A stretch of DNA of 64,000 nucleotides. Origin: UBA5070 sp035913415. GTDB taxonomy: Bacteria; Fibrobacterota; Fibrobacteria; UBA5070. The notes below the pieces were generated by a model, which was given only the letters and a program-made list of their open reading frames with translations, was not told the origin of the DNA and did no database searches. The stretch is from assembly GCA_035913415.1 (NCBI GenBank), contig JAMIIV010000044.1, positions 1 through 64,000 of the forward strand. Reading direction: 5' to 3'. Made by a program: the position numbers and the translations under genes. Of this stretch, positions 28,026 to 36,218 are shown one piece after another. The number at the start of each line of letters is the position of its first letter. Within the stretch, counting starts at the first letter, position 1.

Positions 28026-29332
28026 ACCACGCGGCGGTGCCCGCAGGCGCGAACCGCGTGATGTGGTTTTCCACCGCGGCCTTCACCTTGATGTTCGCGG
28101 TGTGGTTGCAGTTCGGTATCCTGGCCATCCCCATCCGCAAGGAATTCGGCCTCACCGACATGCAATTCGGATGGTTGACCGCCATCGCGATCCTGAATGG
28201 CTCGTTGTGGCGCCTGCTGTTCGGGATCTGGTCCGACCGGTTCGGGGCGCGCAAGGTGATGCTCCTGCTGATGGGCGCCACCGCCGGAGCGGCTTGGCTG
28301 GTGAGCCAGGCCCAGAACTTCTGGCAACTCATGGGCGCGGCCTTCCTGGTGGGCATGGCCGGCAACGCGTTCAGCATCGGCATCGCCTGGAACAGTGCCT
28401 GGTTCCCGAAGGGCAAACAGGGCTTCGCGCTGGGGCTGTTCGGAGCCGGCAACGTGGGCGCCTCGGTCACGAAGTTCATCGGCCCTTTCCTGATCGCCGC
28501 CGTCCCGACCGCAGGGTACTACGGGGGGTGGATCCAGGGTGGCTGGCGTTTTGTCCCCCAGTTGTACGCGGGATTGCTGCTGTTGATGATCCTGGCGGTC
28601 GTCGTCTTCACCCCGTGGACCGACCGCAAGCCTGGGCATGGCCGGACGTTCCACCAGATGCTCCAGCCCATGCGCCATGTGCGCGTGTGGCGCTTCAGCC
28701 TCTACTACGTCGTGGTGTTCGGGGCGTACGTCGCCCTCTCGGTGTGGCTGCCCAAGTACTACGTGGACGTCTACGAGGTCCCTCTGACCACCGCGGCGCT
28801 GCTGACGGCACTTTTCATCTTCCCCGCCAGCCTGCTCCGCCCTCTGGGCGGATGGCTGGCCGACCGGATGGGCGCCCGGGGCCTAATGTACGGGGTATTC
28901 ATGACCCTGGCCGTCTGTTTCTTCCTGCTGTCCCTGCCTTTCGGCCACATCGTATTCTACGTACCCAAGGCGTACATGCCCTCGGGCACGATGGAGGCCC
29001 TCCCGTTCTCGATGGGGATCGTTCCATTCACCTCGCTGGTCTTCCTGGTGGGCTGCGCCATGGGGATCGGCAAAGCGGCCGTCTTCAAGTACGTGCCGGA
29101 GTACTTCCCCCACGATGTCGGCGCCGTGGGCGGCATGGTCGGACTGCTCGGGGGATTGGGTGGTTTTTTCCTGCCTCTGCTGTTCGCCTGGCTGGGAGTG
29201 CTCACCAAGATTCCGCAGACCACCTTCGCGATCCTGTTCCTCGTGAACGCCGCGAGCCTGTTCTGGCTCCACCTGACGGTCTGGCGCATGCTCCACGCCG
29301 ATGGCAACCCCGCCGCTGGCAAGCATTTCTGA
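28022..29332 (+). CDS. narK2: Second NarK-type nitrate/nitrite transporter
   Basis: 436 residues from the GTG at 28022 (4-bp overlap with narI); ATG at 28061 is the alternative start. It has the NarK1-type opening FSTAAFTLMFAVWLQFGIL and motif GLTDMQFGWLTAIAIL, then GMAGNAFSIGIAWNSAWFP and GKAAVFKYVPEYFPHDVGAVGG. It differs enough from the first NarK to represent the other subtype (proton-coupled nitrate import versus nitrate/nitrite exchange). Fifth gene after narG in the operon. Confidence 0.93.
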   Translation: MNHAAVPAGANRVMWFSTAAFTLMFAVWLQFGILAIPIRKEFGLTDMQFGWLTAIAILNGSLWRLLFGIWSDRFGARKVMLLLMGATAGAAWLVSQAQNFWQLMGAAFLVGMAGNAFSIGIAWNSAWFPKGKQGFALGLFGAGNVGASVTKFIGPFLIAAVPTAGYYGGWIQGGWRFVPQLYAGLLLLMILAVVVFTPWTDRKPGHGRTFHQMLQPMRHVRVWRFSLYYVVVFGAYVALSVWLPKYYVDVYEVPLTTAALLTALFIFPASLLRPLGGWLADRMGARGLMYGVFMTLAVCFFLLSLPFGHIVFYVPKAYMPSGTMEALPFSMGIVPFTSLVFLVGCAMGIGKAAVFKYVPEYFPHDVGAVGGMVGLLGGLGGFFLPLLFAWLGVLTKIPQTTFAILFLVNAASLFWLHLTVWRMLHADGNPAAGKHF

Positions 29333-29335
29333 CCC

Positions 29336-30307
29336 GTGCTGGAACTGACCGGACAAACCTTCGCCCCCAACGCGCCCCTCCAGGACGCCGCGGGGCGAAC
29401 CTTCCGCAAACTGCGGCTGTCGCTCACCGAAGCCTGTCAGTTCCAGTGTTTCTATTGCATGCCCCATCGCAGCCAGGCCGTGATCCAACCGGGCTTCCTG
29501 GATGCCGATGGTTACGCCTCCATCGTGCGGGGTCTCGTTCCCTGCGGCCTGCGCTCCGTGCGCCTGACCGGCGGCGAACCCACCCTCCGTCCCGACTTCG
29601 CGGAAATCGTCCTGGCCCTGGGCGCGATTCCCGGGATCGACCTCTCGCTCACCTCCAACGGGCATCTGCTCCCGCGCCACTTGCCCACCCTGTCCGAGGC
29701 GGGTGTCCGCTCCGTCAACATCAGCCTGGACAGTCTGGACCACGCCACCTTTCGCACCATCACCGGACGCGACCTAGCCCCCGTCGTGGACGCGATCCGC
29801 GGCGCGCGTGCACAAGGTCTGGCTGTCAAACTCAATTGCGTGGCGCTGCGTGGCCTGAACAGTTCGGAAATCCCGCGCCTTCTGGACTTCGCCTCGTCGG
29901 TCGGTGCCGAGATGCGTTTCCTGGAACTCATGCGCATCGGCGCCGTCGCCTCACACCACCGGGATCGTTTCTTCCCCGCCGAAGAAATCGAAGCCGCCAT
30001 CCGCGCACTCGGCCCGATCCGAGCCTTGACGGTTCCCCCGGACTCCACCGCCCTGCGCTTCGCCCGGCACGACGGCTCCACCTTCGGCATCATCGCCTCG
30101 GAGACCCGCCCGTTCTGCGGCGGTTGCTCGCGGCTGCGCCTGACGGCCCGCGGAGAAATGCGTCCCTGCCTGATGAGCGAGGAGCGCATCCCTCTGGGGC
30201 ACCTTGCCGGTGAGGCCCTGCGCGAAGTCGCCCGAGACGCGTTCTTGCGCAAGCCCTTGTCCCGACAGGAATCGACTTCCGTGGCGATGCACAAGCTCGG
30301 CGGCTGA
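29336..30307 (+). CDS. moaA: GTP 3',8-cyclase (Moco biosynthesis)
   Basis: 323-residue radical-SAM enzyme that, with MoaC, makes cyclic pyranopterin monophosphate. N-terminal cluster CQFQCFYCM (CxxxCxxC), SAM-binding VRLTGGEPTLR, and C-terminal substrate-site cluster FCGGCSRLRLTARGEMRPC, ending in the conserved Gly-Gly. GTG start 4 bp after narK2, so expressed with nar. A second moaA begins at 63429. Confidence 0.95.
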   Translation: MLELTGQTFAPNAPLQDAAGRTFRKLRLSLTEACQFQCFYCMPHRSQAVIQPGFLDADGYASIVRGLVPCGLRSVRLTGGEPTLRPDFAEIVLALGAIPGIDLSLTSNGHLLPRHLPTLSEAGVRSVNISLDSLDHATFRTITGRDLAPVVDAIRGARAQGLAVKLNCVALRGLNSSEIPRLLDFASSVGAEMRFLELMRIGAVASHHRDRFFPAEEIEAAIRALGPIRALTVPPDSTALRFARHDGSTFGIIASETRPFCGGCSRLRLTARGEMRPCLMSEERIPLGHLAGEALREVARDAFLRKPLSRQESTSVAMHKLGG

Positions 30308-30353
30308 GCCGCCCGGACCTCGCTCTCGCCCCCAGGAAGAGCAATCCGGTCTT

Positions 30354-30443
30354 CCGTGGTCGAGCTTGTTTCCGGTGGTCGAGCTTGTCGAGATCCACCG
30401 CGGCTGGTCTCGACAAGCTCGACCACCGACGATTCGACCACGG
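30354..30443. repeat. Nested palindromic repeat, copy 2, between convergent genes
   Basis: Inner perfect 21-bp arms (30373-30393 and 30408-30428, core GGTGGTCGAGCTTGTCGAGA) with a 14-nt loop, inside outer 10-bp arms CCGTGGTCGA (30354-30363) and TCGACCACGG (30434-30443). It lies between the ends of moaA and the hemerythrin gene. It shares its core with the element at 9241-9329. It may double as a bidirectional terminator. Confidence 0.8.
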
Positions 30444-30474
30444 GAGCTTGTGCGCGCACTCGTGACGGGAACTG

Positions 30475-30909
30475 TCAGATGCCCAGATCCTCCAGCCGCT
30501 GGTCGATCTGGTCCCACTGGCAGGATTCCCGCAACTCCCAAACGTCCCGATCCAGCAGGAACGTCGCCAGCTCGCGATCGGCACCCTGGAGGTGGGCCCG
30601 CATCCACCCCTTCAACTGCAGGAAGTCACCATCCGGGACGGGGATGCCCCACCCCTCTTGGCAAATTCCGTCCATCCAGGCGAGCAGCGAATCGTGTTCG
30701 GCGCGATGGATCCGCAGGCCGGGAAATCCCCCCCGCACCATGAGATCGTCTTCCATGCGAAAGTGGTCGACGAACAGCACCCGCATCGCCGTCCACGCGG
30801 CCTCCCGTTCTTCGGGAGGCAATGCGTTCCCCAGGACCCAAAGCCCCAGGATCCGTTCGTGGTCTTCGTCCAGCTCGGCATGGCCAAGGCGACAATCGGG
30901 ATCGAGCAC
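30475..30909 (-). CDS. Bacteriohemerythrin-like protein
   Basis: 144 residues from a GTG at 30909, 5 nt after the stop of the RIC gene; no ATG fits as well. Histidine/carboxylate pattern of a hemerythrin four-helix bundle: LGHAELDEDHERI, VDHFRMEDDLM, FPGLRIHRAEHDSLL and MRAHLQGADRELATFLL. It binds a non-heme diiron site that carries O2 or senses/handles NO. The pairing with RIC suggests a role in nitrosative stress created by nitrite reduction. A 24-residue tail follows the domain. Confidence 0.82.
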   Translation of the reverse strand: MLDPDCRLGHAELDEDHERILGLWVLGNALPPEEREAAWTAMRVLFVDHFRMEDDLMVRGGFPGLRIHRAEHDSLLAWMDGICQEGWGIPVPDGDFLQLKGWMRAHLQGADRELATFLLDRDVWELRESCQWDQIDQRLEDLGI

Positions 30910-30914
30910 CTGAT

Positions 30915-31628
30915 TCAGGCCCCGGGAGCCGTAGCCTCGAGGGCGCGAATGCGAACATGGAGAACATCGTTTTCCAGATGGATGTGGGCGCGCGTGTTGC
31001 GATCGAGATCCAGCAGACCGTCCCAGAGCGCGCGCCAGGTGTTGCAGGCGTGATCGGGAGCCACATGTCCTCCGGTAAGCTGCACGAGACGTTCCAGCAA
31101 TTCTCCCACCTCGCGGTGTTCGTGCTCCATGCGCTGCACGGGTCCGTCCAGGGTCGTGATCCGACCATGGCATCCCAGCACGATCTCGCCTTGTTCCTCC
31201 AGACCCACCGCGGCGGGGAACAGGATTCGTTCTTCCTTTTCCAGATGGGGTTCCATTTCCGCGCGCAACACGCGGAACACCGACAGGATTTCGACCACCT
31301 CGGGGTGTCCCGCACCATGAACTCGCGCCACCTTTTCGGCCAGCCCGTCGATGCGGGGCAGCTCGGCCCGCAGCCAGTCGTGGTGCTCGCGCAGGATGTG
31401 TTCGACCGTCTCGCGGATGCTCGCGCGGGTCCAGTCGCGATCACCCGCAAGCGCCGGCACGGCTTCCAGCTCGGCCAGAAGCTTGTCCACGGCAACGCCC
31501 GCGCTGGCCGAGGCCTCTTCGAGACTGCGCCCGCCGCCGCAGCAATAGTCGATTCCGAACCGTTCGAACACCCGCGCCCGTGAAGGACGTTCCGCTACCA
31601 GTCTGCCCACCGTCGTTGCATCCGTCAT
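30915..31628 (-). CDS. ric: Iron-sulfur cluster repair di-iron protein (RIC/YtfE/ScdA)
   Basis: 237 residues from the ATG at 31628. N-terminal ScdA domain TVGRLVAERPSRARVFERFG with IDYCCGGGRSLEEA, then a hemerythrin-like diiron domain whose histidines appear in ILREHHDWL, MEPHLEKEERILFPA, RMEHEHREVGELL and NTRAHIHLENDVL. Restores Fe-S clusters damaged by NO or oxidants. Divergent from moaC across 170 bp; followed by the hemerythrin-like gene. Confidence 0.95.
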   Translation of the reverse strand: MTDATTVGRLVAERPSRARVFERFGIDYCCGGGRSLEEASASAGVAVDKLLAELEAVPALAGDRDWTRASIRETVEHILREHHDWLRAELPRIDGLAEKVARVHGAGHPEVVEILSVFRVLRAEMEPHLEKEERILFPAAVGLEEQGEIVLGCHGRITTLDGPVQRMEHEHREVGELLERLVQLTGGHVAPDHACNTWRALWDGLLDLDRNTRAHIHLENDVLHVRIRALEATAPGA

Positions 31629-31798
31629 GATCTCCGCTCCCATCGCGTCTTTGCCCTTGGAAGCCCGGATTGGCGCACGGAGCGGCATAAACCGGAGCAT
31701 CAGCTCTACAACTACAAATCTATCCTCTTTTGTCTCAATCTCAAAGCGACTTCGCAGGTATCTTGACGGGATCCACTCCCCACCGGAGACGCATCGAC

Positions 31799-32275
31799 TT
31801 GACGACACCGACCCACATCGACGAACAGGGAAGACCCACCATGGTGGACGTGGGGGGCCGCGAGGCCACCCGTCGCGAGGCCACCGCGCGGGCTCTGGTC
31901 CGCCTGACCCCCGCGATCCTCGCCTGCGTCCGTGGCGGCGAAATTCTCGCGCCCAAGGGCCCCGTCTTCGCCACGGCGATCGTGGCCGGCACGCAGGCGG
32001 TCAAGCGCACCGCGGATCTCATCCCCTTCTGCCACCCCCTGCCGGTCGAGAAGATCCGCTTCGACTGCCGCCTGGAACAAGACGCCGCCGTCGTGGAATG
32101 CACCGTGGCCTGCACCGCGCGCACGGGGGTCGAGATGGAAGCCCTGACGGGGGCATCGCTTGCTGCCCTGACCATCTACGACATGTGCAAGGCGCTGGAC
32201 CTCGGCATGGTCATCGAACGCGTGGAACTGCTCGCGAAATCCGGCGGCCGACGCAACTTCGGAGCCGGAGCGTGA
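31799..32275 (+). CDS. moaC: Cyclic pyranopterin monophosphate synthase
   Basis: 158 residues from a TTG at 31799, chosen because the typical MoaC start (THIDEQGRPTMVDVG) follows at once and a GGAG lies upstream; an in-frame TTG at 31730 would add 23 residues. Hallmarks KRTADLIPFCHPLPVEKI and GVEMEALTGASLAALTIYDM are intact. Works with MoaA. Its stop overlaps the next start (GTGA). Confidence 0.93.
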   Translation: MTTPTHIDEQGRPTMVDVGGREATRREATARALVRLTPAILACVRGGEILAPKGPVFATAIVAGTQAVKRTADLIPFCHPLPVEKIRFDCRLEQDAAVVECTVACTARTGVEMEALTGASLAALTIYDMCKALDLGMVIERVELLAKSGGRRNFGAGA

Positions 32276-33096
32276 TCCCGCCGCTGGATGGCTTGATCCT
32301 GGGCGGCGGTGCCTCGCGGCGCATGGGCACCGACAAAGCCTTGCTGGAGTGGAACGGGGAAGCCGCCACCCTGCGGCTGCGTCGGCTTCTGTCGCCATTC
32401 TGCGAGAGAGTCTTCCTGTCGCGCGCACCCGCCCAGGAGCTCCCCCCAGGATGGACGGAATCCGACACCATCCGCGATCTGGAGATCGCCTCGGGCCCGT
32501 TGCGCGGCATCCTGTCCGCCCTGGCCCTGCGCCCTGGCAGGGCCTTCCTGGTCGTGGCTGTCGACCAACCCCTCCTGGACAACGAACTCCTGGCCGACCT
32601 GGTCGCCTCGCGCGACGGTTCGGTGCATGCCACCTGTTTCCTCGATTCCGACGGAACCTTCCCCGACCCCATGTGCGCCATCTACGAACCGTCCTTCGCC
32701 GAAGCATCGCTGCCCTGGGCGCAGCACGGCAAGGGCTGCCCGCGCAAAGTCCTGCTGAACGCTCCGGCGAAGGTCCTTCCTTCCCCGGGCGCGCGCCTTC
32801 GCGACGCCGACTCCCCCGAGGAGCGCGCCTCCCTGTCCACCCTCCTGGAATCCCCCATGACCATCGTCCTGCACCACTTCGCCATGGTCCGCGAGCGCGT
32901 CGGCGTTCCGACGGAAACGGTCACCACATCGGCCGTGGACCTGGCCACCCTTTGGGAGGAAACGCGCACGCGGCTGTCCCTCCCGTTCGAGCGCACCTCG
33001 TTCCGGGCCGTACGCAACGACGAGTTCGCGCCGTGGGACACGCCCCTGCAGGACGGCGACCAGGTCGCGTTCCTCCCCCCCGTCTCGGGAGGCTGA
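32272..33096 (+). CDS. mobA-moaD: MobA-MoaD fusion
   Basis: 274 residues without an internal stop. Residues 1-195 are molybdenum-cofactor guanylyltransferase: LILGGGASRRMGTDKALL, FLVVAVDQPLLD and FPDPMCAIYEP. Residues about 196-274 (MTIVLHHFAMVRERVG onward) are MoaD, the small molybdopterin-synthase subunit, ending QVAFLPPVSGG with the Gly-Gly that carries thiocarboxylate. The two are normally separate, acting at different steps. An internal ATG at 32857 could also yield free MoaD. GTG start overlaps moaC; moaE follows by 3 bp. Confidence 0.88.
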   Translation: MIPPLDGLILGGGASRRMGTDKALLEWNGEAATLRLRRLLSPFCERVFLSRAPAQELPPGWTESDTIRDLEIASGPLRGILSALALRPGRAFLVVAVDQPLLDNELLADLVASRDGSVHATCFLDSDGTFPDPMCAIYEPSFAEASLPWAQHGKGCPRKVLLNAPAKVLPSPGARLRDADSPEERASLSTLLESPMTIVLHHFAMVRERVGVPTETVTTSAVDLATLWEETRTRLSLPFERTSFRAVRNDEFAPWDTPLQDGDQVAFLPPVSGG

Positions 33097-33099
33097 ACC

Positions 33100-33600
33100 G
33101 TGTCCTTCGCGCTTTCGACCACCGACCTGGATCCCGCGGCGCTGACGAATTCCGTCAAGGATCCCTCCAGCGGCGGTTTCGTCTCCTTCGAAGGCTGGGT
33201 CCGCGACCACCACGAAGGCCGCTCCGTGGCGGGACTTTCCTACGAAGCCTACCCCGCCCTGGCGCTCAAGGAGGGCGAGCGCATCCTGCGCGAGGCCCTG
33301 GAACGTTTCCCCATCCGTCGCGCCGCGTGCACCCATCGCGTGGGGGACCTGGGCATCGGAGGACTCGCCGTGTGGGTGGGTGTGTCCAGCGACCACCGCC
33401 ACGAGGCCTTCCTGGCCTGCGAGTGGATCATCGACCAGGTGAAGCACCGCGTGCCGGTCTGGAAACACGAGCGCTTCGCCGACGGCACGGCCGAGTGGGT
33501 TCGCTGCGACCGCTGCGCCGCCGAAGCGGAGGCCCCCGGTGAGGAGCCCCATGTCCACGGACGGGAGTGCGGACACCACCACGCGGAGCGGATTGGATGA
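33100..33600 (+). CDS. moaE: Molybdopterin synthase large subunit
   Basis: 166 residues from a GTG. MoaE core: FVSFEGWVRDHHEGR, LSYEAYPALALKEGE, THRVGDLGIGGLAVWVGVSS and VKHRVPVWKHERFADG with the catalytic lysines. It adds dithiolene sulfur with MoaD. The last 35 residues (VRCDRCA, then HVHGRECGHHHAE) are an unusual Cys/His-rich tail that could bind metal. Its stop overlaps the next gene (ATGA). Confidence 0.94.
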   Translation: MSFALSTTDLDPAALTNSVKDPSSGGFVSFEGWVRDHHEGRSVAGLSYEAYPALALKEGERILREALERFPIRRAACTHRVGDLGIGGLAVWVGVSSDHRHEAFLACEWIIDQVKHRVPVWKHERFADGTAEWVRCDRCAAEAEAPGEEPHVHGRECGHHHAERIG

Positions 33601-34184
33601 AGGCACGCGACAGCGGCATGCCCGTCGAGGAAACCTGGAACTCCTTCTTCGACCCCCTCGAGGTCTTCGAGCACCTGGGGCTACGTGATCCCGAAGGACT
33701 CGTGGTCGACTTCGGCAGCGGCTACGGCACCTTCCTGATCCCCGCGGCGCGCCAGTTCCCACGATCACGAATCGTGGGCCTGGACTGCGAGCAGGAGGCC
33801 AACACCTCCTGCCGCGATCGCCTCGCGCAAGAGGGCCTTTCCAACGCCACGATCGTGGATCGCGATCTTCTGGCAGACAGGTCCGGATTGGAGCCGGGCA
33901 GCGCCAAACTCGTATTCCTGTTCAACCTCCTGCACGCCGAAGACCCCGTGGGCCTACTCGCTGATGCACACCGCAGTCTCCAGCCGGGCGGGCAGGTGGC
34001 CGTGATCCACTGGAACCACGACCCCGCCACACCCCGAGGGCCGCGGATGGACATCCGCCCGCGCCCCGAACAGGTTCTGGCCTGGGCCGCCGAAGCGGGA
34101 TTCGAGGTTCCGCCCACGGTGGTTCCGGTTGCCCGCTACCACTATGGGTTCACGGGGCGGAAACCAGGCATCGGAAACCCGTAG
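33597..34184 (+). CDS. SAM-dependent methyltransferase
   Basis: 195 residues. Motif I VVDFGSGYGTFLIPAARQFP, motif II RIVGLDCEQEA, and LVFLFNLLHAEDPVGLL with the post-motif SLQPGGQVAVIHWNHDP define a class I methyltransferase of the UbiE/arsenite-MT type. Substrate unknown. Coupled to moaE by a 4-bp overlap, so it travels with the Moco genes. Confidence 0.85.
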   Translation: MKARDSGMPVEETWNSFFDPLEVFEHLGLRDPEGLVVDFGSGYGTFLIPAARQFPRSRIVGLDCEQEANTSCRDRLAQEGLSNATIVDRDLLADRSGLEPGSAKLVFLFNLLHAEDPVGLLADAHRSLQPGGQVAVIHWNHDPATPRGPRMDIRPRPEQVLAWAAEAGFEVPPTVVPVARYHYGFTGRKPGIGNP

Positions 34185-34238
34185 CGAAGTCGCGTTCGTC
34201 GGGAGTGCGGCTGGCGCGAAGGGCCGAGCGGAATTTGA

Positions 34239-34266
34239 TGATTCCAGAGTCCTTTTTCTGGAATCA
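34239..34266. terminator. Hairpin between Moco cluster and nirA operon
   Basis: Perfect 9-bp arms TGATTCCAG (34239-34247) and CTGGAATCA (34258-34266), loop AGTCCTTTTT. No T-run follows on the + strand. It may end the Moco transcript or be a protein site. Confidence 0.4.
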
Positions 34267-34295
34267 CCAATTGTGCCACGCGCCCCATCCCACTT

Positions 34296-34318
34296 TGTCA
34301 ATATCTGACATTATGTCA
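34296..34318. promoter_or_regulatory. TGTCA/TGACA half-site cluster upstream of nirA
   Basis: TGTCA (34296), TGACA (34306) and TGTCA (34314) form two overlapping inverted repeats, TGTCA-N5-TGACA and TGACA-N3-TGTCA. The cluster is about 48-70 bp upstream of the -24/-12 element at 34365, where enhancer-binding proteins usually sit. Confidence 0.5.
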
Positions 34319-34364
34319 ACCCGGCCCCAGCACGACAATCGACAGGGATTCTTGCCACCGGGGT

Positions 34365-34380
34365 TGGCACGCTTTGCGCT
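34365..34380 (+). promoter_or_regulatory. Sigma-54-type -24/-12 element upstream of nirA
   Basis: TGGCACGCTTTGCGCT: GG at 34366-34367, 10 bases, GC at 34378-34379. The -24 half matches the consensus fully; the -12 half keeps only GC. About 95 bp upstream of the ATG at 34475, which supports that start over upstream codons. Confidence 0.5.
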
Positions 34381-34474
34381 TTGGTTTGAGACAACGTCTC
34401 CCACTGCGTCCGGTCCGGCCGAGCCCTGGGTCCCACAGGAGTTGCTCTCCGTGAGCATTCCCGAAAGGGCACCC

Positions 34475-36208
34475 ATGTCCATCCCGACCTCATCCGGCAG
34501 TTTTACCACAGACCAGAAGGAATGGCTCGACGGCTTCCTGAAGGCGGCCTCGCACGTATCCGGAGCAGCCCCCGCCGAGGCTCCCAGCCCCTATCCCGTC
34601 GAGGCCTCCGCGGGATATCGAGCCCAGACACGCTGGCTCGCGGAAGGCAAGCGCCTGTCTCGCGAAGAAGACATCAAACGCCGCCGCAATCCCTTGCTGT
34701 TCCGTTCCCGCCTGGCCCAACTGGACGCACAGGGCGCCGTTCCATCCGGCGAGGAGAATTTCCTGGCCCGCTTCCACGGCATCTTCAACGTGGAGCCCAC
34801 GCAGGATCGCCCCATGTGCCGGATGCGCATTCCCGGCGGAATCCTCAACGACTTGCAGGCCGAGTCCATCGCGCGGTTGGCCCGCGAGTGCGCCGACGGC
34901 ACGATCTGGCTCACCACCCGCGGCAACGTGCAGGTGCGCAACATCCTTCCCGGCGCGATGGGGGAAGTGCTGGTGCGGCTGGAAGAGACCGGCCTGGGAG
35001 CGAAAGGGTCCGGTGCCGACAACATCCGCAATGTCGTGGGAAATCCCACCGCGGGAATCGACCCGCAGGAAATCCTGGACGTCAGGCCTCTGGTGCGCCA
35101 ATGGCACCATCACATCCTGCAGGAACCCGACCTGTACGGCTTGCCGCGGAAGTTCAACGTCGCCTTCGACGGTGGAGGCCGGGTCGCCTCCCTGGAGGAG
35201 ACCAACGACGTGGGCCTGCGCGCCTGCCACACGACCGATCGCCCCGACGTGCAACTGCGATTGCTTCTGGGCGGAATCACCGGCCACCGCGACTTCGCCC
35301 GCGACTCCGGGATCGTGCTGTCCATCGCGGAGTGGCTGCCGACGGTCCGCGCCATCCTCGACCTGTTCGTCGAACACGGCGACCGCGGCCAGCGCTCCAA
35401 GTCGCGGTTCAAGTACCTGCTGGACGCCTGGGGACTGGATCGTTTCCTGGCGGCCCTGCAGGAGCGTCTCACGTTCCCCTTGCGGCGGGTGCCCCTTCAC
35501 GCCTGCCACTTCGCACCCGAGCCCGACCGCACCGCACACGTGGGCCAGCACCCGCAGAAACAGGACGGCCTGTGCTGGTTGGGTGTGCACGTGCCTGTCG
35601 GGAAGCTGTCCCACGAGCAATTCTCTGGTCTAGCACGCATCGCGAGGCATTTCGGGGATGGTAACGTGCGCCTGACCGTCTGGCAGAACCTTCTCCTGTC
35701 GGGGATTCCTTTCGCGAAAGCCGCCGAAGTGCGCGCCGAGCTGGAGGAAATGGGCCTGCGCTGCGAAGCCGACGGCGCGCTCCAGGGCTTGGTGGCCTGC
35801 ACGGGCTCGGAAGGATGCCGGCACGGACAGGCGGCCACCAAACGAACCGCCCTGGCGATCGAGACTGCGCTGGCGGGGTTGGTGCCACCCGAAAGTCCTG
35901 TGAACATCCACGTCACGGGATGCCCCCACTCGTGCGCACAGCACCTCGCCGCCGACATCGGGTTGGTCGGAACGGGGATCGACGTTGCCGGAATCCGTCA
36001 AGACGGCTTCCACATCGTGGTCGGAGGCGCCATCGGGCATGCGCCGGGGATCGCCGCTCCCTTGCGGGCATCGGTCCCGGCGACGGAGATCCCCCAGCTT
36101 CTGCGCTCGATCGTGCAACGCTGGCTCGAGCGACGCGCCGACTCGGAATCGTTCGCGGCCTTCTGCGCCCGGCACGACACCGCCACCCTCTCCCAGATCC
36201 TCGCCTGA
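34475..36208 (+). CDS. nirA: Siroheme ferredoxin-type nitrite reductase
   Basis: 577 residues from the ATG at 34475; in-frame codons from 34205 exist but precede the likely promoter. Starts with the family's FTTDQKEWLDGFLKAA. Siroheme/[4Fe-4S] ligands are in CTGSEGCRHGQAATK and VTGCPHSCAQHLAADIG (C-x5-C and C-x3-C). It reduces nitrite (or sulfite) by six electrons to ammonium. The adjacent CysJ-like flavoprotein probably replaces ferredoxin as electron donor. First gene of a five-gene operon. Distinguishing nitrite from sulfite reductase rests on context. Confidence 0.9.
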   Translation: MSIPTSSGSFTTDQKEWLDGFLKAASHVSGAAPAEAPSPYPVEASAGYRAQTRWLAEGKRLSREEDIKRRRNPLLFRSRLAQLDAQGAVPSGEENFLARFHGIFNVEPTQDRPMCRMRIPGGILNDLQAESIARLARECADGTIWLTTRGNVQVRNILPGAMGEVLVRLEETGLGAKGSGADNIRNVVGNPTAGIDPQEILDVRPLVRQWHHHILQEPDLYGLPRKFNVAFDGGGRVASLEETNDVGLRACHTTDRPDVQLRLLLGGITGHRDFARDSGIVLSIAEWLPTVRAILDLFVEHGDRGQRSKSRFKYLLDAWGLDRFLAALQERLTFPLRRVPLHACHFAPEPDRTAHVGQHPQKQDGLCWLGVHVPVGKLSHEQFSGLARIARHFGDGNVRLTVWQNLLLSGIPFAKAAEVRAELEEMGLRCEADGALQGLVACTGSEGCRHGQAATKRTALAIETALAGLVPPESPVNIHVTGCPHSCAQHLAADIGLVGTGIDVAGIRQDGFHIVVGGAIGHAPGIAAPLRASVPATEIPQLLRSIVQRWLERRADSESFAAFCARHDTATLSQILA

Positions 36209-36218
36209 GGCACCGGCC

